A DNA stretch of 48,781 nt, taken from assembly GCF_003057615.1 (NCBI RefSeq), contig NZ_QAFW01000016.1, positions 1 through 48,781 of the forward strand, in the 5' to 3' direction. This document shows positions 42,727 to 48,781 of the stretch, piece after piece (position 1 is the first letter of the stretch; each line of letters opens with the position of its first letter). Source of the DNA: Metalysinibacillus jejuensis (GTDB lineage Bacteria > Bacillota > Bacilli > Bacillales_A > Planococcaceae). A program made the translations under genes and the position numbers. Below the pieces are notes generated by a model. It did not search any database. It saw only the letters and a program-made list of their open reading frames with translations, and was not told the origin of the DNA.

Positions 42727-43644
42727 ATGAAGGAAATTAAAGCATTCATAACAACTATTGCGGATGGAACGAGTGATGCGCTGCAAGAAGAGGAAGTATT
42801 ACAGGCTTTTGTAGCGCAACAAGCAAATGTAGTAACCTTAACGAACCTTGCTTATTACTATGCGGAAGAAGCTGAAGATTTTAGCAAAGCCCTTCATTAT
42901 ATTGAACGAGCTATCTTACAAAAGCCCGTTACGCCGCAACCTTTTATGATTTATAGCTATGTCTTGGTAAAACTTGAGCGCTATGAGGAAGCCTTGTCAC
43001 TAGTAGAGTATGTGTATAAGCATGCGCCAAGCCAAGCAGCGTATTATAATGTAGCAGGGGCGTATTACCGAAATGAACGCTATTTAGAAGCAGGGCGTGC
43101 TTATGAGCTAGCTGGCGCAAATTATACCTATCAAGCAGCAATGGCTTATAGTAAGGCAGGAGATACAACAAAAGCCACTCAGCTACTTGCTATGATACCC
43201 CAAGATGAGCCATTAGCGCGTGCAGATGTTTATGTGCTACTTGAGCGTTACGATGATGCCCTAGTAGAGATGGATAAAGCATTACCGGGCTATACGTTAG
43301 ATACATGGTGCTTTGTGCATTTACAATTAGCGAAACGTGTAGCCCCTGAACGTTATACAGCTCTTTATGCGCACTATGAGCAACTATTACAAGCTGAGCT
43401 TTGCGAGGCACAACAACAAAACATAGATGAATGGACAACGGAGCAGGATATTGAACAAGCTATTACACAAGCTAAGCAGGTCCTAGCGAAATTAGCTGCA
43501 CTTGAACCTTTAGCCGCCATTATGATTGACGAAGATTTTGCGAATGATGCTATGCTACCGTGCTGTTATTATTTTTGTCCTATGCATGATACCGCGTGTG
43601 ATGGTGACAAGGAATGGGAGAGCTGTCAGACAACTACTATATAA
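42727..43644 (+). CDS. TPR-repeat protein with a cysteine-rich C-terminal tail
   Basis: This 305-residue soluble protein has TPR-like helical repeats over about residues 38-235, such as DFSKALHYIERAILQKP, RYEEALSLVEYVYKHAPS and RYLEAGRAYELAGANY. The last 30 residues are different: MLPCCYYFCPMHDTACDGD and WESCQ hold five cysteines and one His in about 22 residues, suggesting a metal site or disulfides. The ATG at 42727 has GGTGG 6 bases upstream. I do not recognise a named family. It lies between gcvPB and the rhodanese-like gene, where B. subtilis has no such gene, so it is probably specific to this lineage. Confidence 0.7.
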   Translation: MKEIKAFITTIADGTSDALQEEEVLQAFVAQQANVVTLTNLAYYYAEEAEDFSKALHYIERAILQKPVTPQPFMIYSYVLVKLERYEEALSLVEYVYKHAPSQAAYYNVAGAYYRNERYLEAGRAYELAGANYTYQAAMAYSKAGDTTKATQLLAMIPQDEPLARADVYVLLERYDDALVEMDKALPGYTLDTWCFVHLQLAKRVAPERYTALYAHYEQLLQAELCEAQQQNIDEWTTEQDIEQAITQAKQVLAKLAALEPLAAIMIDEDFANDAMLPCCYYFCPMHDTACDGDKEWESCQTTTI

Positions 43645-43661
43645 TAGAAGAAACGCATAAT

Positions 43662-43697
43662 AAAAAGGACTTACCCACTACGGGTGAAGTCCTTTTT
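43662..43697. terminator. Bidirectional terminator between the TPR gene and the rhodanese-like gene
   Basis: AAAAAGGACTT (43662-43672) pairs with AAGTCCTTTTT (43687-43697), with an inner ACCC/GGGT stem. A and T runs lie on both sides of the convergent genes. Confidence 0.9.
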
Positions 43698-43699
43698 GA

Positions 43700-44089
43700 T
43701 TAGTTTTTACGTTTAATTTTACCTGTCCATTTACTAAATCCACCGTCTAGCATATAAAGTTGATCGTAACCACGTTTTTTTAAGAATAACGCAGTACGTG
43801 CGCTACGACCAGAGTTTTGGTCGTACATATAGACCGGTAAATCTGGACGAATTTCTTTATAGCGTTGACGCAACATCGTCATTGGGATATTACGTGCACC
43901 TAAGATATGACCGGCTTCATAGTCTTTAGCCTCACGTAAATCAATGAGCTGGGCTTTACGATAGCCTTTAATAAATTCTTCTTGCGTTAATGTGATAACA
44001 GCTTTTTTTAGACGTGCGCCACTCACTAAGAAATAAATGATGGCTACGACTGCAACAATCGCAATCGTAATTAAAATAGATTTTAACAA
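43700..44089 (-). CDS. yqhL: Membrane-anchored rhodanese-like protein lacking the catalytic cysteine (YqhL-like)
   Basis: The protein has 129 residues. An N-terminal membrane segment (about 2-22) precedes a rhodanese fold with GYRKAQLIDLREAKDYEAGH and LDGGFSKW. The active-site loop, normally CxxGxRS, reads YDQNSGRSAR: the Cys is Asp (codon GAC near 43828). As read it cannot carry persulfide at the usual site. TTG is used as start with AAAGGGG about 10 bases upstream. Its position next to lipM matches B. subtilis yqhL-yqhM. It may be a binding or scaffolding domain rather than a sulfurtransferase. Confidence 0.78.
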   Translation of the reverse strand: MLKSILITIAIVAVVAIIYFLVSGARLKKAVITLTQEEFIKGYRKAQLIDLREAKDYEAGHILGARNIPMTMLRQRYKEIRPDLPVYMYDQNSGRSARTALFLKKRGYDQLYMLDGGFSKWTGKIKRKN

Positions 44090-44196
44090 AACGATGTGAC
44101 CCCTTTCTTTCTTCTCTCCTATTATAAATTACCAACTAGCGATAGTCCAATGAGTTTGTTACAATACGAAAGAAAATGAATTTAGGAGGAATAATT

Positions 44197-45027
44197 GTGA
44201 CAACGTGGTATTTTTTACATTCAGGTAAATGTAGTCCGTCCTATAATATGGCTTTAGATGAAGCGCTACTAGATTGGCATAGCGAAGGGTTGATTCCACC
44301 TGTTATTCGTTTTTATGAGTGGGAACCAGCAACACTATCCATCGGTTACTTTCAACAAGCAGCGCGTGATATTAATTTAGCAACTGTGCGTGACCAAGGC
44401 TTAGGCTTCGTACGCCGTCCCACAGGAGGACGTGCGGTGTTGCATGAGCATGAATTAACGTATAGTATTATCGTGACAGAAAGCTACCCTAATATGCCTA
44501 AAACGGTAACAGAAGCGTACCGTGTATTAAGTGAAGGATTGTTATTAGGCTTCCAAAATCTCGGCATGGAAGCGTATTTTAGCGTGCCGAAAACAGAAGC
44601 ACAGCAGCAAGATTTAAAAAAACCGAAGAGCGCTGTATGTTTTGATGCGCCGAGTTGGTATGAGCTCGTTGTGGAAGGAAAAAAAGTTGCAGGAAGTGCG
44701 CAAACAAGACAAAAAGGTGTTATACTTCAACATGGTGCCATTTTACTGAAACTCGATTTAGAGAAGTTATTATCTGTGTTTAACTTTTCATCTGAAGAGG
44801 TAAAGCAAAAAATGCGTGAAAAATTGCCGCATAAAGCAGTAGCCATGAATACGTTAATTGACAGAGATGTGACAATTGACGAATGTGTGACAGCTTTTAA
44901 AGAAGGATTTGCAACGGCCCTTGATATTACATTTGAACCGATGGTCTTAACAACTGAACAACTAAAGTATGTTGAAGATATCGAAAAGCGTAAATATGCT
45001 AATGATGATTGGAATTTTAAAAAATAA
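44197..45027 (+). CDS. lipM: Octanoyl-[GcvH]/protein N-octanoyltransferase, LipM type
   Basis: This 276-residue member of the lipoate-protein ligase/octanoyltransferase family moves octanoyl groups from acyl carrier protein to GcvH, the first step of lipoate assembly in Bacillus. [12 protein letters not shown] and [13 protein letters not shown] open the protein, [21 protein letters not shown] is the family signature, and KKVAGSAQ contains the conserved lysine. The presumed nucleophile is C148 in [10 protein letters not shown], close to Cys150 of LipM. The GTG at 44197 follows TTTAGGAGG. Its closeness to gcv suits a shared job in lipoylating the glycine cleavage system. Confidence 0.9.
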   Translation: MTTWYFLHSGKCSPSYNMALDEALLDWHSEGLIPPVIRFYEWEPATLSIGYFQQAARDINLATVRDQGLGFVRRPTGGRAVLHEHELTYSIIVTESYPNMPKTVTEAYRVLSEGLLLGFQNLGMEAYFSVPKTEAQQQDLKKPKSAVCFDAPSWYELVVEGKKVAGSAQTRQKGVILQHGAILLKLDLEKLLSVFNFSSEEVKQKMREKLPHKAVAMNTLIDRDVTIDECVTAFKEGFATALDITFEPMVLTTEQLKYVEDIEKRKYANDDWNFKK

Positions 45028-45087
45028 TTTTCCCTTGTTATTGCTCGTTTTTTTCGACTAAGCTCAAAATAGTTAGAAATACAATAG

Positions 45088-45116
45088 TTGAAATGAAAAA
45101 CTATATATAGTATGTT
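45088..45116 (+). promoter_or_regulatory. Candidate SigA promoter of nrdJ
   Basis: TTGAAA (45088-45093), a 17-base spacer and TATGTT (45111-45116). The first NrdR-like box sits across the spacer and the -10. Confidence 0.5.
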
Positions 45117-45145
45117 TATATACGTCCAAATACAAGATGTAGTGT
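45098..45145 (+). promoter_or_regulatory. Tandem NrdR-like boxes upstream of nrdJ
   Basis: Box 1, AAACTATATATAGTAT (45098-45113), and box 2, ATACAAGATGTAGTGT (45130-45145), match the ACACwAwATATwGTGT consensus at 14 and 13 of 16 positions. Their starts are 32 bases apart, three helical turns, the spacing usual for NrdR tetramer binding. Box 1 lies over the promoter, so binding should repress. Confidence 0.65.
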
Positions 45146-45165
45146 TTACGAACACTGCATCTTGT
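45132..45165 (+). other. 15-bp hairpin between lipM and nrdJ
   Basis: ACAAGATGTAGTGTT (45132-45146) pairs with AACACTGCATCTTGT (45151-45165), with one G-T pair and a tacg loop. No T-run follows, so it is a doubtful terminator for lipM. It falls near the 5' end of the predicted nrdJ transcript and overlaps the second NrdR-like box. Confidence 0.6.
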
Positions 45166-45201
45166 GTATTTATATAAGTAAAAACGGGGAGGCGACTTTG
45201 C

Positions 45202-47766
45202 GTGGCGTTCACACAAACCGAGCAAGCGACAAGTTATCAGCAATTAAACGAAGATATTAAACAATTTAAACAAGTACATCCGATTACAGCGGATATGCAT
45301 ATTACTCATAAGGGCGTTTCACGTCTTGTAATGATTGATCGTTATTCTTTTAAGGATACGGAAAAAAAGACGTTAAAAGAAGGCGACTTTGTCGTATTAA
45401 CAATTAAAGCGGATCCACGTTTTCCTGCACGTGGTTTAGGAACGATTGTTGAACTAAATTGGCAAGCGAATGAGGCTACAATTTTAATTGAGGAAGATTA
45501 TCGTTCATCTCTCGATAATAGTGAAGAACAAGCAACAGGCAAAATTACACGAGCGATTGATTTAATTGAAAAACCACTTGAAATCTTTTATGAGCAAATT
45601 GCTAAGCGTAATGCAACAGGACTAGCTGCTGTTGAAAAAACAGAGGAAAAACGTAAAGAATGGTTTGAAAAATTTTATCATCAGCTCGTTAACCTTAACT
45701 TTATTCCTGCAGGGCGTGTCATTTACGGTGCGGGTTCAGAAACAGATGTGACATTTTTCAACTGTTACGTAATGCCGTTTGTAGCCGATTCGCGCGAGGG
45801 TATTAGCGATCACCGTAAGCAAGTAATGGAAATTATGAGCCGTGGTGGCGGTGTTGGTACAAACGGTTCAACACTACGCCCGCGTAATACATTAGCACGT
45901 GGTGTTAATGGTAAATCTTCAGGCTCAGTGAGCTGGTTAGATGATATTGCGAAGCTTACACATTTAGTTGAGCAAGGCGGTAGCCGACGCGGTGCACAAA
46001 TGATTATGCTCGCTGATTGGCACCCTGATATTGTAGAATTTATTATTTCTAAAATGCAAAATCCACGTATTTTACGCTACTTAATTGAAAATACAACGGA
46101 TGATTCAATTATTCGTTTAGCAAAAGAAAAACTTGATTTTAAACCACTGACACAACAAGAAGAAGCGATGTATCAAGGGATTGTTAATTATAAAAATATT
46201 CCAGGTTACGGTGGCTTCGATGAGGCAATTATTCGCGATGCAGAGAGCAAGCTGCGTGATGGCGGTACGTATAGCGTACACAACTTAGAATTTTTAACAG
46301 GTGCTAACATTTCTGTAACGTTAACAGATGACTTTATGGAAGCAGTTGAAGCGGATGAAGATTTTGCGCTTCGCTTCCCTGCGGTCGAAGAGTATTCGCC
46401 TGAAGAAATGAAAGTCTATAACGAAACATGGCATGAAGTTGGCGATGTGCGTAAATGGGAAGCACTTGGTCACAAAGTGCGCACGTACCGCAAAATTAAA
46501 GCACGTGAGTTATGGAATTTAATTAATATTTGTGCAACGTATTCGGCAGAACCTGGTATTTTCTTTATTGATAATGCCAATGACAAAACGAATGCTAAGG
46601 CATACGGTCAGCAAGTTGTAGCGACTAATCCTTGCGGCGAGCAGCCGTTAGCACCTTACTCAGTATGTAACCTTGCTGCAGTAAATCTTGCACAATTCGC
46701 TAATAAAGAAACAAAAACAGTAGACTATGCTGCACTTAGAGAAACCGTACGTGTTGGTGTACGCATGCAAGATAACGTAATTGATGCCACACCTTACTTC
46801 CTTGAAGACAACCGCATTCAAGCGCTTGGTGAGCGCCGTGTAGGTCTTGGTGTGATGGGGCTCGCTGATTTATTAATTTACTGTGAGCAAGAGTATGGCT
46901 CAGATGGCGGTAATGAATTAGTCAATGAAATCTTTAAAACGATTGCCGAAACAGCTTACGAGGCATCAATTGAGTTAGCAAAAGAGCGTGGTAGCTTCCC
47001 ATTTTTACAAGGTGAAGACGAAGCAGCAACGCAAGCATTGCGTCAAGCGTTTACAGAAACGGGCTTTATGCAAGGTATGAATGAAGATATTCGCCGTGGC
47101 GTACTAGAGCATGGTATTCGTAACTCGCATTTATTAACCGTTGCACCAACAGGCTCTACTGGCACGATGGTAGGCGTAGCAACAGGTCTTGAGCCGTACT
47201 TCTCATTTACGTACTACCGTTCAGGTCGTTTAGGTAAATTTATTGAAGTTAAAGCTGAAATTGTACAAGAATATTTAGACCGTCATCCAGAAGCGGACGG
47301 GGAAAACTTGCCAGCGTGGTTTGTGACAGCTATGAGCTTAGCACCAGAGGCACATGCGGATGTGCAGTGTATCATTCAGCGTTGGATTGACTCGTCGATT
47401 TCTAAAACAGTGAACGCACCAAAAGGCTATACTGTAGAACAAGTTGAACAAGTGTATGAGCGCCTTTATAAAGGTGGTGCTAAAGGTGGTACGGTATACG
47501 TTGATGGTAGCCGTGACTCACAAGTATTAACGCTAAAGGCAGAAGAAAATGATATGGACCAATTATCATTTGGTGGCGACTTTGAGGAAGTAGAAGTCGA
47601 ACGCCCTGTCGTATTAGTAGATACAATCCAAGCATTAGAATCAACAACCGTTGTTGGTTCAGATGTTGGCAATACATGTCCTGTTTGTCGTAAAGGTACT
47701 GTCCAAGAAATTGGCGGTTGCAATACATGTACGAATTGTAATGCACAATTAAAATGTGGTTTATAA
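45202..47766 (+). CDS. nrdJ: Adenosylcobalamin-dependent (class II) ribonucleotide reductase
   Basis: This 854-residue enzyme reduces ribonucleotides to deoxyribonucleotides using B12, with or without oxygen. The redox and radical residues are visible: C188 in TFFNCYVMPF, and NPCGEQPL with C478 and E480. SRGGGVGTNGSTLRPR and VAPTGSTGTMVG are nucleotide-binding loops. The C-terminus carries a zinc-ribbon-like tail with CPVC, CNTCTNC and LKCGL. The GTG start has GGGGAGG 9 bases upstream. No partner small-subunit gene is needed or present. No cobalamin riboswitch is seen upstream, but there are two NrdR-like boxes. Confidence 0.95.
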   Translation: MAFTQTEQATSYQQLNEDIKQFKQVHPITADMHITHKGVSRLVMIDRYSFKDTEKKTLKEGDFVVLTIKADPRFPARGLGTIVELNWQANEATILIEEDYRSSLDNSEEQATGKITRAIDLIEKPLEIFYEQIAKRNATGLAAVEKTEEKRKEWFEKFYHQLVNLNFIPAGRVIYGAGSETDVTFFNCYVMPFVADSREGISDHRKQVMEIMSRGGGVGTNGSTLRPRNTLARGVNGKSSGSVSWLDDIAKLTHLVEQGGSRRGAQMIMLADWHPDIVEFIISKMQNPRILRYLIENTTDDSIIRLAKEKLDFKPLTQQEEAMYQGIVNYKNIPGYGGFDEAIIRDAESKLRDGGTYSVHNLEFLTGANISVTLTDDFMEAVEADEDFALRFPAVEEYSPEEMKVYNETWHEVGDVRKWEALGHKVRTYRKIKARELWNLINICATYSAEPGIFFIDNANDKTNAKAYGQQVVATNPCGEQPLAPYSVCNLAAVNLAQFANKETKTVDYAALRETVRVGVRMQDNVIDATPYFLEDNRIQALGERRVGLGVMGLADLLIYCEQEYGSDGGNELVNEIFKTIAETAYEASIELAKERGSFPFLQGEDEAATQALRQAFTETGFMQGMNEDIRRGVLEHGIRNSHLLTVAPTGSTGTMVGVATGLEPYFSFTYYRSGRLGKFIEVKAEIVQEYLDRHPEADGENLPAWFVTAMSLAPEAHADVQCIIQRWIDSSISKTVNAPKGYTVEQVEQVYERLYKGGAKGGTVYVDGSRDSQVLTLKAEENDMDQLSFGGDFEEVEVERPVVLVDTIQALESTTVVGSDVGNTCPVCRKGTVQEIGGCNTCTNCNAQLKCGL

Positions 47767-47819
47767 TTAGCAACTCTCTTACAATTTTGGAGGGCACTGA
47801 AAAAGTCCAGTAAATGAAT

Positions 47820-47865
47820 AAAAGCGATTGGGCGAACGGATTTCCGTTTGCCCAATCGCTTTTTA
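47820..47865 (+). terminator. Strong hairpin after nrdJ, possibly the IS insulating hairpin
   Basis: A stem of about 20 bp (47820-47840 with 47843-47864, one G-T pair) has a T-run at its end. It can terminate nrdJ, but it lies inside the presumed IS left end, where such hairpins shield the transposase from outside transcription. Confidence 0.8.
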
Positions 47866-47926
47866 CTATTCGTTGAATTTCTTTTCCATAGTATAATGAA
47901 CGTAACTAATAAGAGGTGGTGCGACC

Positions 47927-48019
47927 ATGATTTCTAAACAAGAAACATTAAATTTAAGCCCGTATATGCCGTTGTACGATTTAATTATCCCAAAAGACAA
48001 TATGCTTCGCCAAATCTAG
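47927..48019 (+). pseudogene. N-terminal remnant of an IS1182-family transposase
   Basis: ATG 47927 follows AGAGGTGG and encodes 30 residues beginning MISKQETLNLSPYMPLYDL and ending DNMLRQI before a stop. This is the conserved N-terminus of IS1182-type transposases, which normally continue with N-E-L-V-D-F. The stop at 48017-48019 is created by the junction with unrelated sequence, so this is a decapitated fragment and not a functional gene. Confidence 0.7.
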
Positions 48020-48645
48020 CCGGTTTTGAACCTACTGATTTTGTGGATGTCCAAAAAAATAATGCCTATTATAAAGATGTGAGTACACTTAGCGCGTTAA
48101 ATATTACAAAAGGTTCGTATCGTAATGGTAATGCCTATTTTGATCCAAATAAAGCCGTTTCACGTGCGCATTTTACCGCTTTTTTAGCGCGTGCCTCAAC
48201 ACTGACAATAGCTGATGTTGATATGGATACGGATGCTGTTTATACCTACCGTATTACTACGGCAGATGGTGATACATATTTACGCTCTTATCATCACCTC
48301 GGCAATGATGGTAAAAATGAGGTGTGGGAAAATATCGAGGGTGACTTCCCTAATATTTTAACGTATTACGGCATATCTGAGATGGGCTATTCAGCAATAA
48401 GTGAGGAACCCCATTATGAACTATATGCGCATTTGCCGTTGGCGATTGGCGTAAATCAAATCGAAGGCCCTGTTCATAACGAACGTACGTCTGTTATTGC
48501 GACAGATGCTACGGTCCAAGTGAATAACGTTACGTATAAAAATGTTGTAGTAATTGAGCTACAAGGCTTTGACTTTGGTGGTTATAAAATGCGTTACTAC
48601 ATCAAGTCAGGTATTGGCGTTAGTGAACTACCCACCACTTATTGA
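48019..48645 (+). pseudogene. Headless SLH-domain surface protein fragment
   Basis: The frame entering from the IS junction reads AGFEPTDFVDVQ and continues to TGA 48643-48645. One nearly complete S-layer homology domain is visible: FVDV, YYKDVSTLSALNITKG, AYFDPNKAVSRAHFTAFLARA. SLH domains bind pyruvylated secondary cell-wall polymer. About 130 residues of Tyr/Asp/Thr-rich, probably extracellular sequence follow. There is no signal peptide, and earlier SLH repeats are missing. GTG 48043 is the only start in the fragment and has no ribosome binding site. The last seven residues (SELPTTY) are encoded by the end of the next mobile element, so both ends are damaged. Confidence 0.7.
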
Positions 48646-48671
48646 CCTTGCGGTCTAATTGAAGTGGGGGC
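48631..48671 (-). ncRNA. Right-end hairpin and probable 3' part of an omega RNA scaffold
   Basis: CCCACCACTT (48631-48640) faces AAGTGGGGG (48662-48670), with an inner GACC/GGTC stem around ttgc. In TnpB systems the omega RNA spans the tnpB 3' end and right end, with its guide read from flanking DNA. Here the guide would begin at 48622 on the minus strand. The RNA assignment is inferred from position and shape. Confidence 0.4.
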
Positions 48672-48747
48672 TTCTCGACTTATCGTTGCTTTTACTAGCC
48701 AACGAAAACTGACCGAGCTAACCCTCTTGTTCCAAGAGTTTTTGTTT

Positions 48748-48781
48748 CTATGCTAATGCCAATAGGCGAATGCCTTCATTT
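48748..48781 (-). CDS. tnpB: 3' end of a TnpB-like gene (cut by window edge)
   Basis: Only ten codons are visible, reading NEGIRLLALA then a stop. This resembles the common TnpB ending (N-E-G-L-R-x-L-A). Alone this would be too short to call; the adjacent right-end structure is the main support. TnpB is the RNA-guided nuclease of IS200/IS605 elements. Confidence 0.4.
   Translation of the reverse strand, partial: NEGIRLLALA

Larger units (their letters stand above)
47790..48019 (+). mobile_element. Left end of an IS1182-type element, truncated inside the transposase
   Basis: The stretch has the layout of an IS left end. It has a possible terminal repeat (GAGGGCACTGAAAAAGTCC, about 47790-47808), a strong hairpin, a promoter-like TATAAT (47892-47897), a ribosome binding site and the start of a transposase. 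The sequence leaves the transposase frame after codon 30, at about 48016. The right part of the element is missing. The exact outer boundary is inferred. Confidence 0.6.
48623..48781 (-). mobile_element. Right end of an IS200/IS605-family element with tnpB tail
   Basis: On the minus strand the sequence runs from a tnpB-like stop (48748) through an untranslated stretch to an imperfect hairpin and then GTAGTTCAC, ending near 48623. IS200/IS605 right ends carry such a subterminal hairpin, with the CCCCCACTT/AAGTGGTGGG arms seen here. The element continues beyond the window. It has inserted into the end of the SLH gene. Confidence 0.6.

Noticed and set aside
45132-45165. Hairpin called as a standard terminator of lipM
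   Set aside because: The stem is strong but no T-run follows on the plus strand, and it overlaps an NrdR-like box, so I list it only as a hairpin.
47466-47855. Minus-strand frames over the 3' end of nrdJ and the hairpin
   Set aside because: They run through the terminator hairpin and the nrdJ zinc tail in antisense, with no start signal.
1-48781. CRISPR array, tRNA or rRNA genes
   Set aside because: No regularly spaced direct repeats, cloverleaf sequences with T-loop motifs or rRNA core sequences were seen on either strand.

Overview
The window is about 49 kb of low-GC Gram-positive chromosome from an endospore-former-type Bacillales. Gene order, the SLH (S-layer homology) domain remnant and the protein sequences point to the Planococcaceae/Caryophanaceae (Lysinibacillus, Solibacillus, Kurthia, Caryophanon group). 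That placement is an inference from gene content and remembered family sequences, not from a search.

Layout: (1) 1-200, the 3' end of an IS66-type transposase. (2) 251-2782, an ECF sigma factor followed by two overlapping, unrecognised membrane-protein genes. (3) 2789-10337, the conserved dinG-tseB(ypmB)-aspB-asnS-dnaD-nth-ypoC block known from Bacillus (replication, DNA repair, aspartate/asparagine metabolism). (4) 10405-17811, a mixed region: membrane-anchored thioredoxin, a TPR/unknown/esterase-like trio whose esterase has lost its nucleophile, ctaB, a PPP-family phosphatase, csbD with a SigB-like promoter, an MFS transporter and metI. (5) 17815-45027, a long block collinear with the B. 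subtilis yqfW-to-yqhM region: yqfW, ispG, DUF1189, DUF456, sodA, pbpA, pstSCAB-phoU, rpmG, 5-FTHF cyclo-ligase, yqgQ, ltaS, yqgW, yqgX, yqgY, comGA-GG, aroK, glycine riboswitch-gcvT-gcvPA-gcvPB, a TPR gene, a rhodanese-like protein and lipM. (6) 45202-47766, the B12-dependent ribonucleotide reductase nrdJ. (7) 47790-48781, a mobile-element scrap heap: the left end of an IS1182-type element, cut at transposase codon 30, abuts a headless SLH-protein fragment, which is itself interrupted by the right end and tnpB tail of an IS200/IS605-type element.

The genes form several working units. PstSCAB-PhoU is high-affinity phosphate uptake and carries an 11-bp-periodic PhoP box. ComGA-GG is the DNA-uptake pseudopilus and carries a ComK box. 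GcvT-PA-PB is glycine cleavage, switched by a tandem glycine aptamer, and lipM just downstream can supply its lipoyl cofactor. nrdJ carries a tandem pair of NrdR-like boxes. PbpA and LtaS build the envelope; DnaD, DinG and Nth handle DNA.

The least explained parts are the ECF-linked membrane pair, the TPR/unknown/pseudo-esterase trio, the apparent lack of a normal start codon for comGE, and the composite insertion-sequence junctions at the right end. I found no tRNA, rRNA or CRISPR array. The short intergenic stretches contain only the promoters, hairpins and regulatory sites listed.
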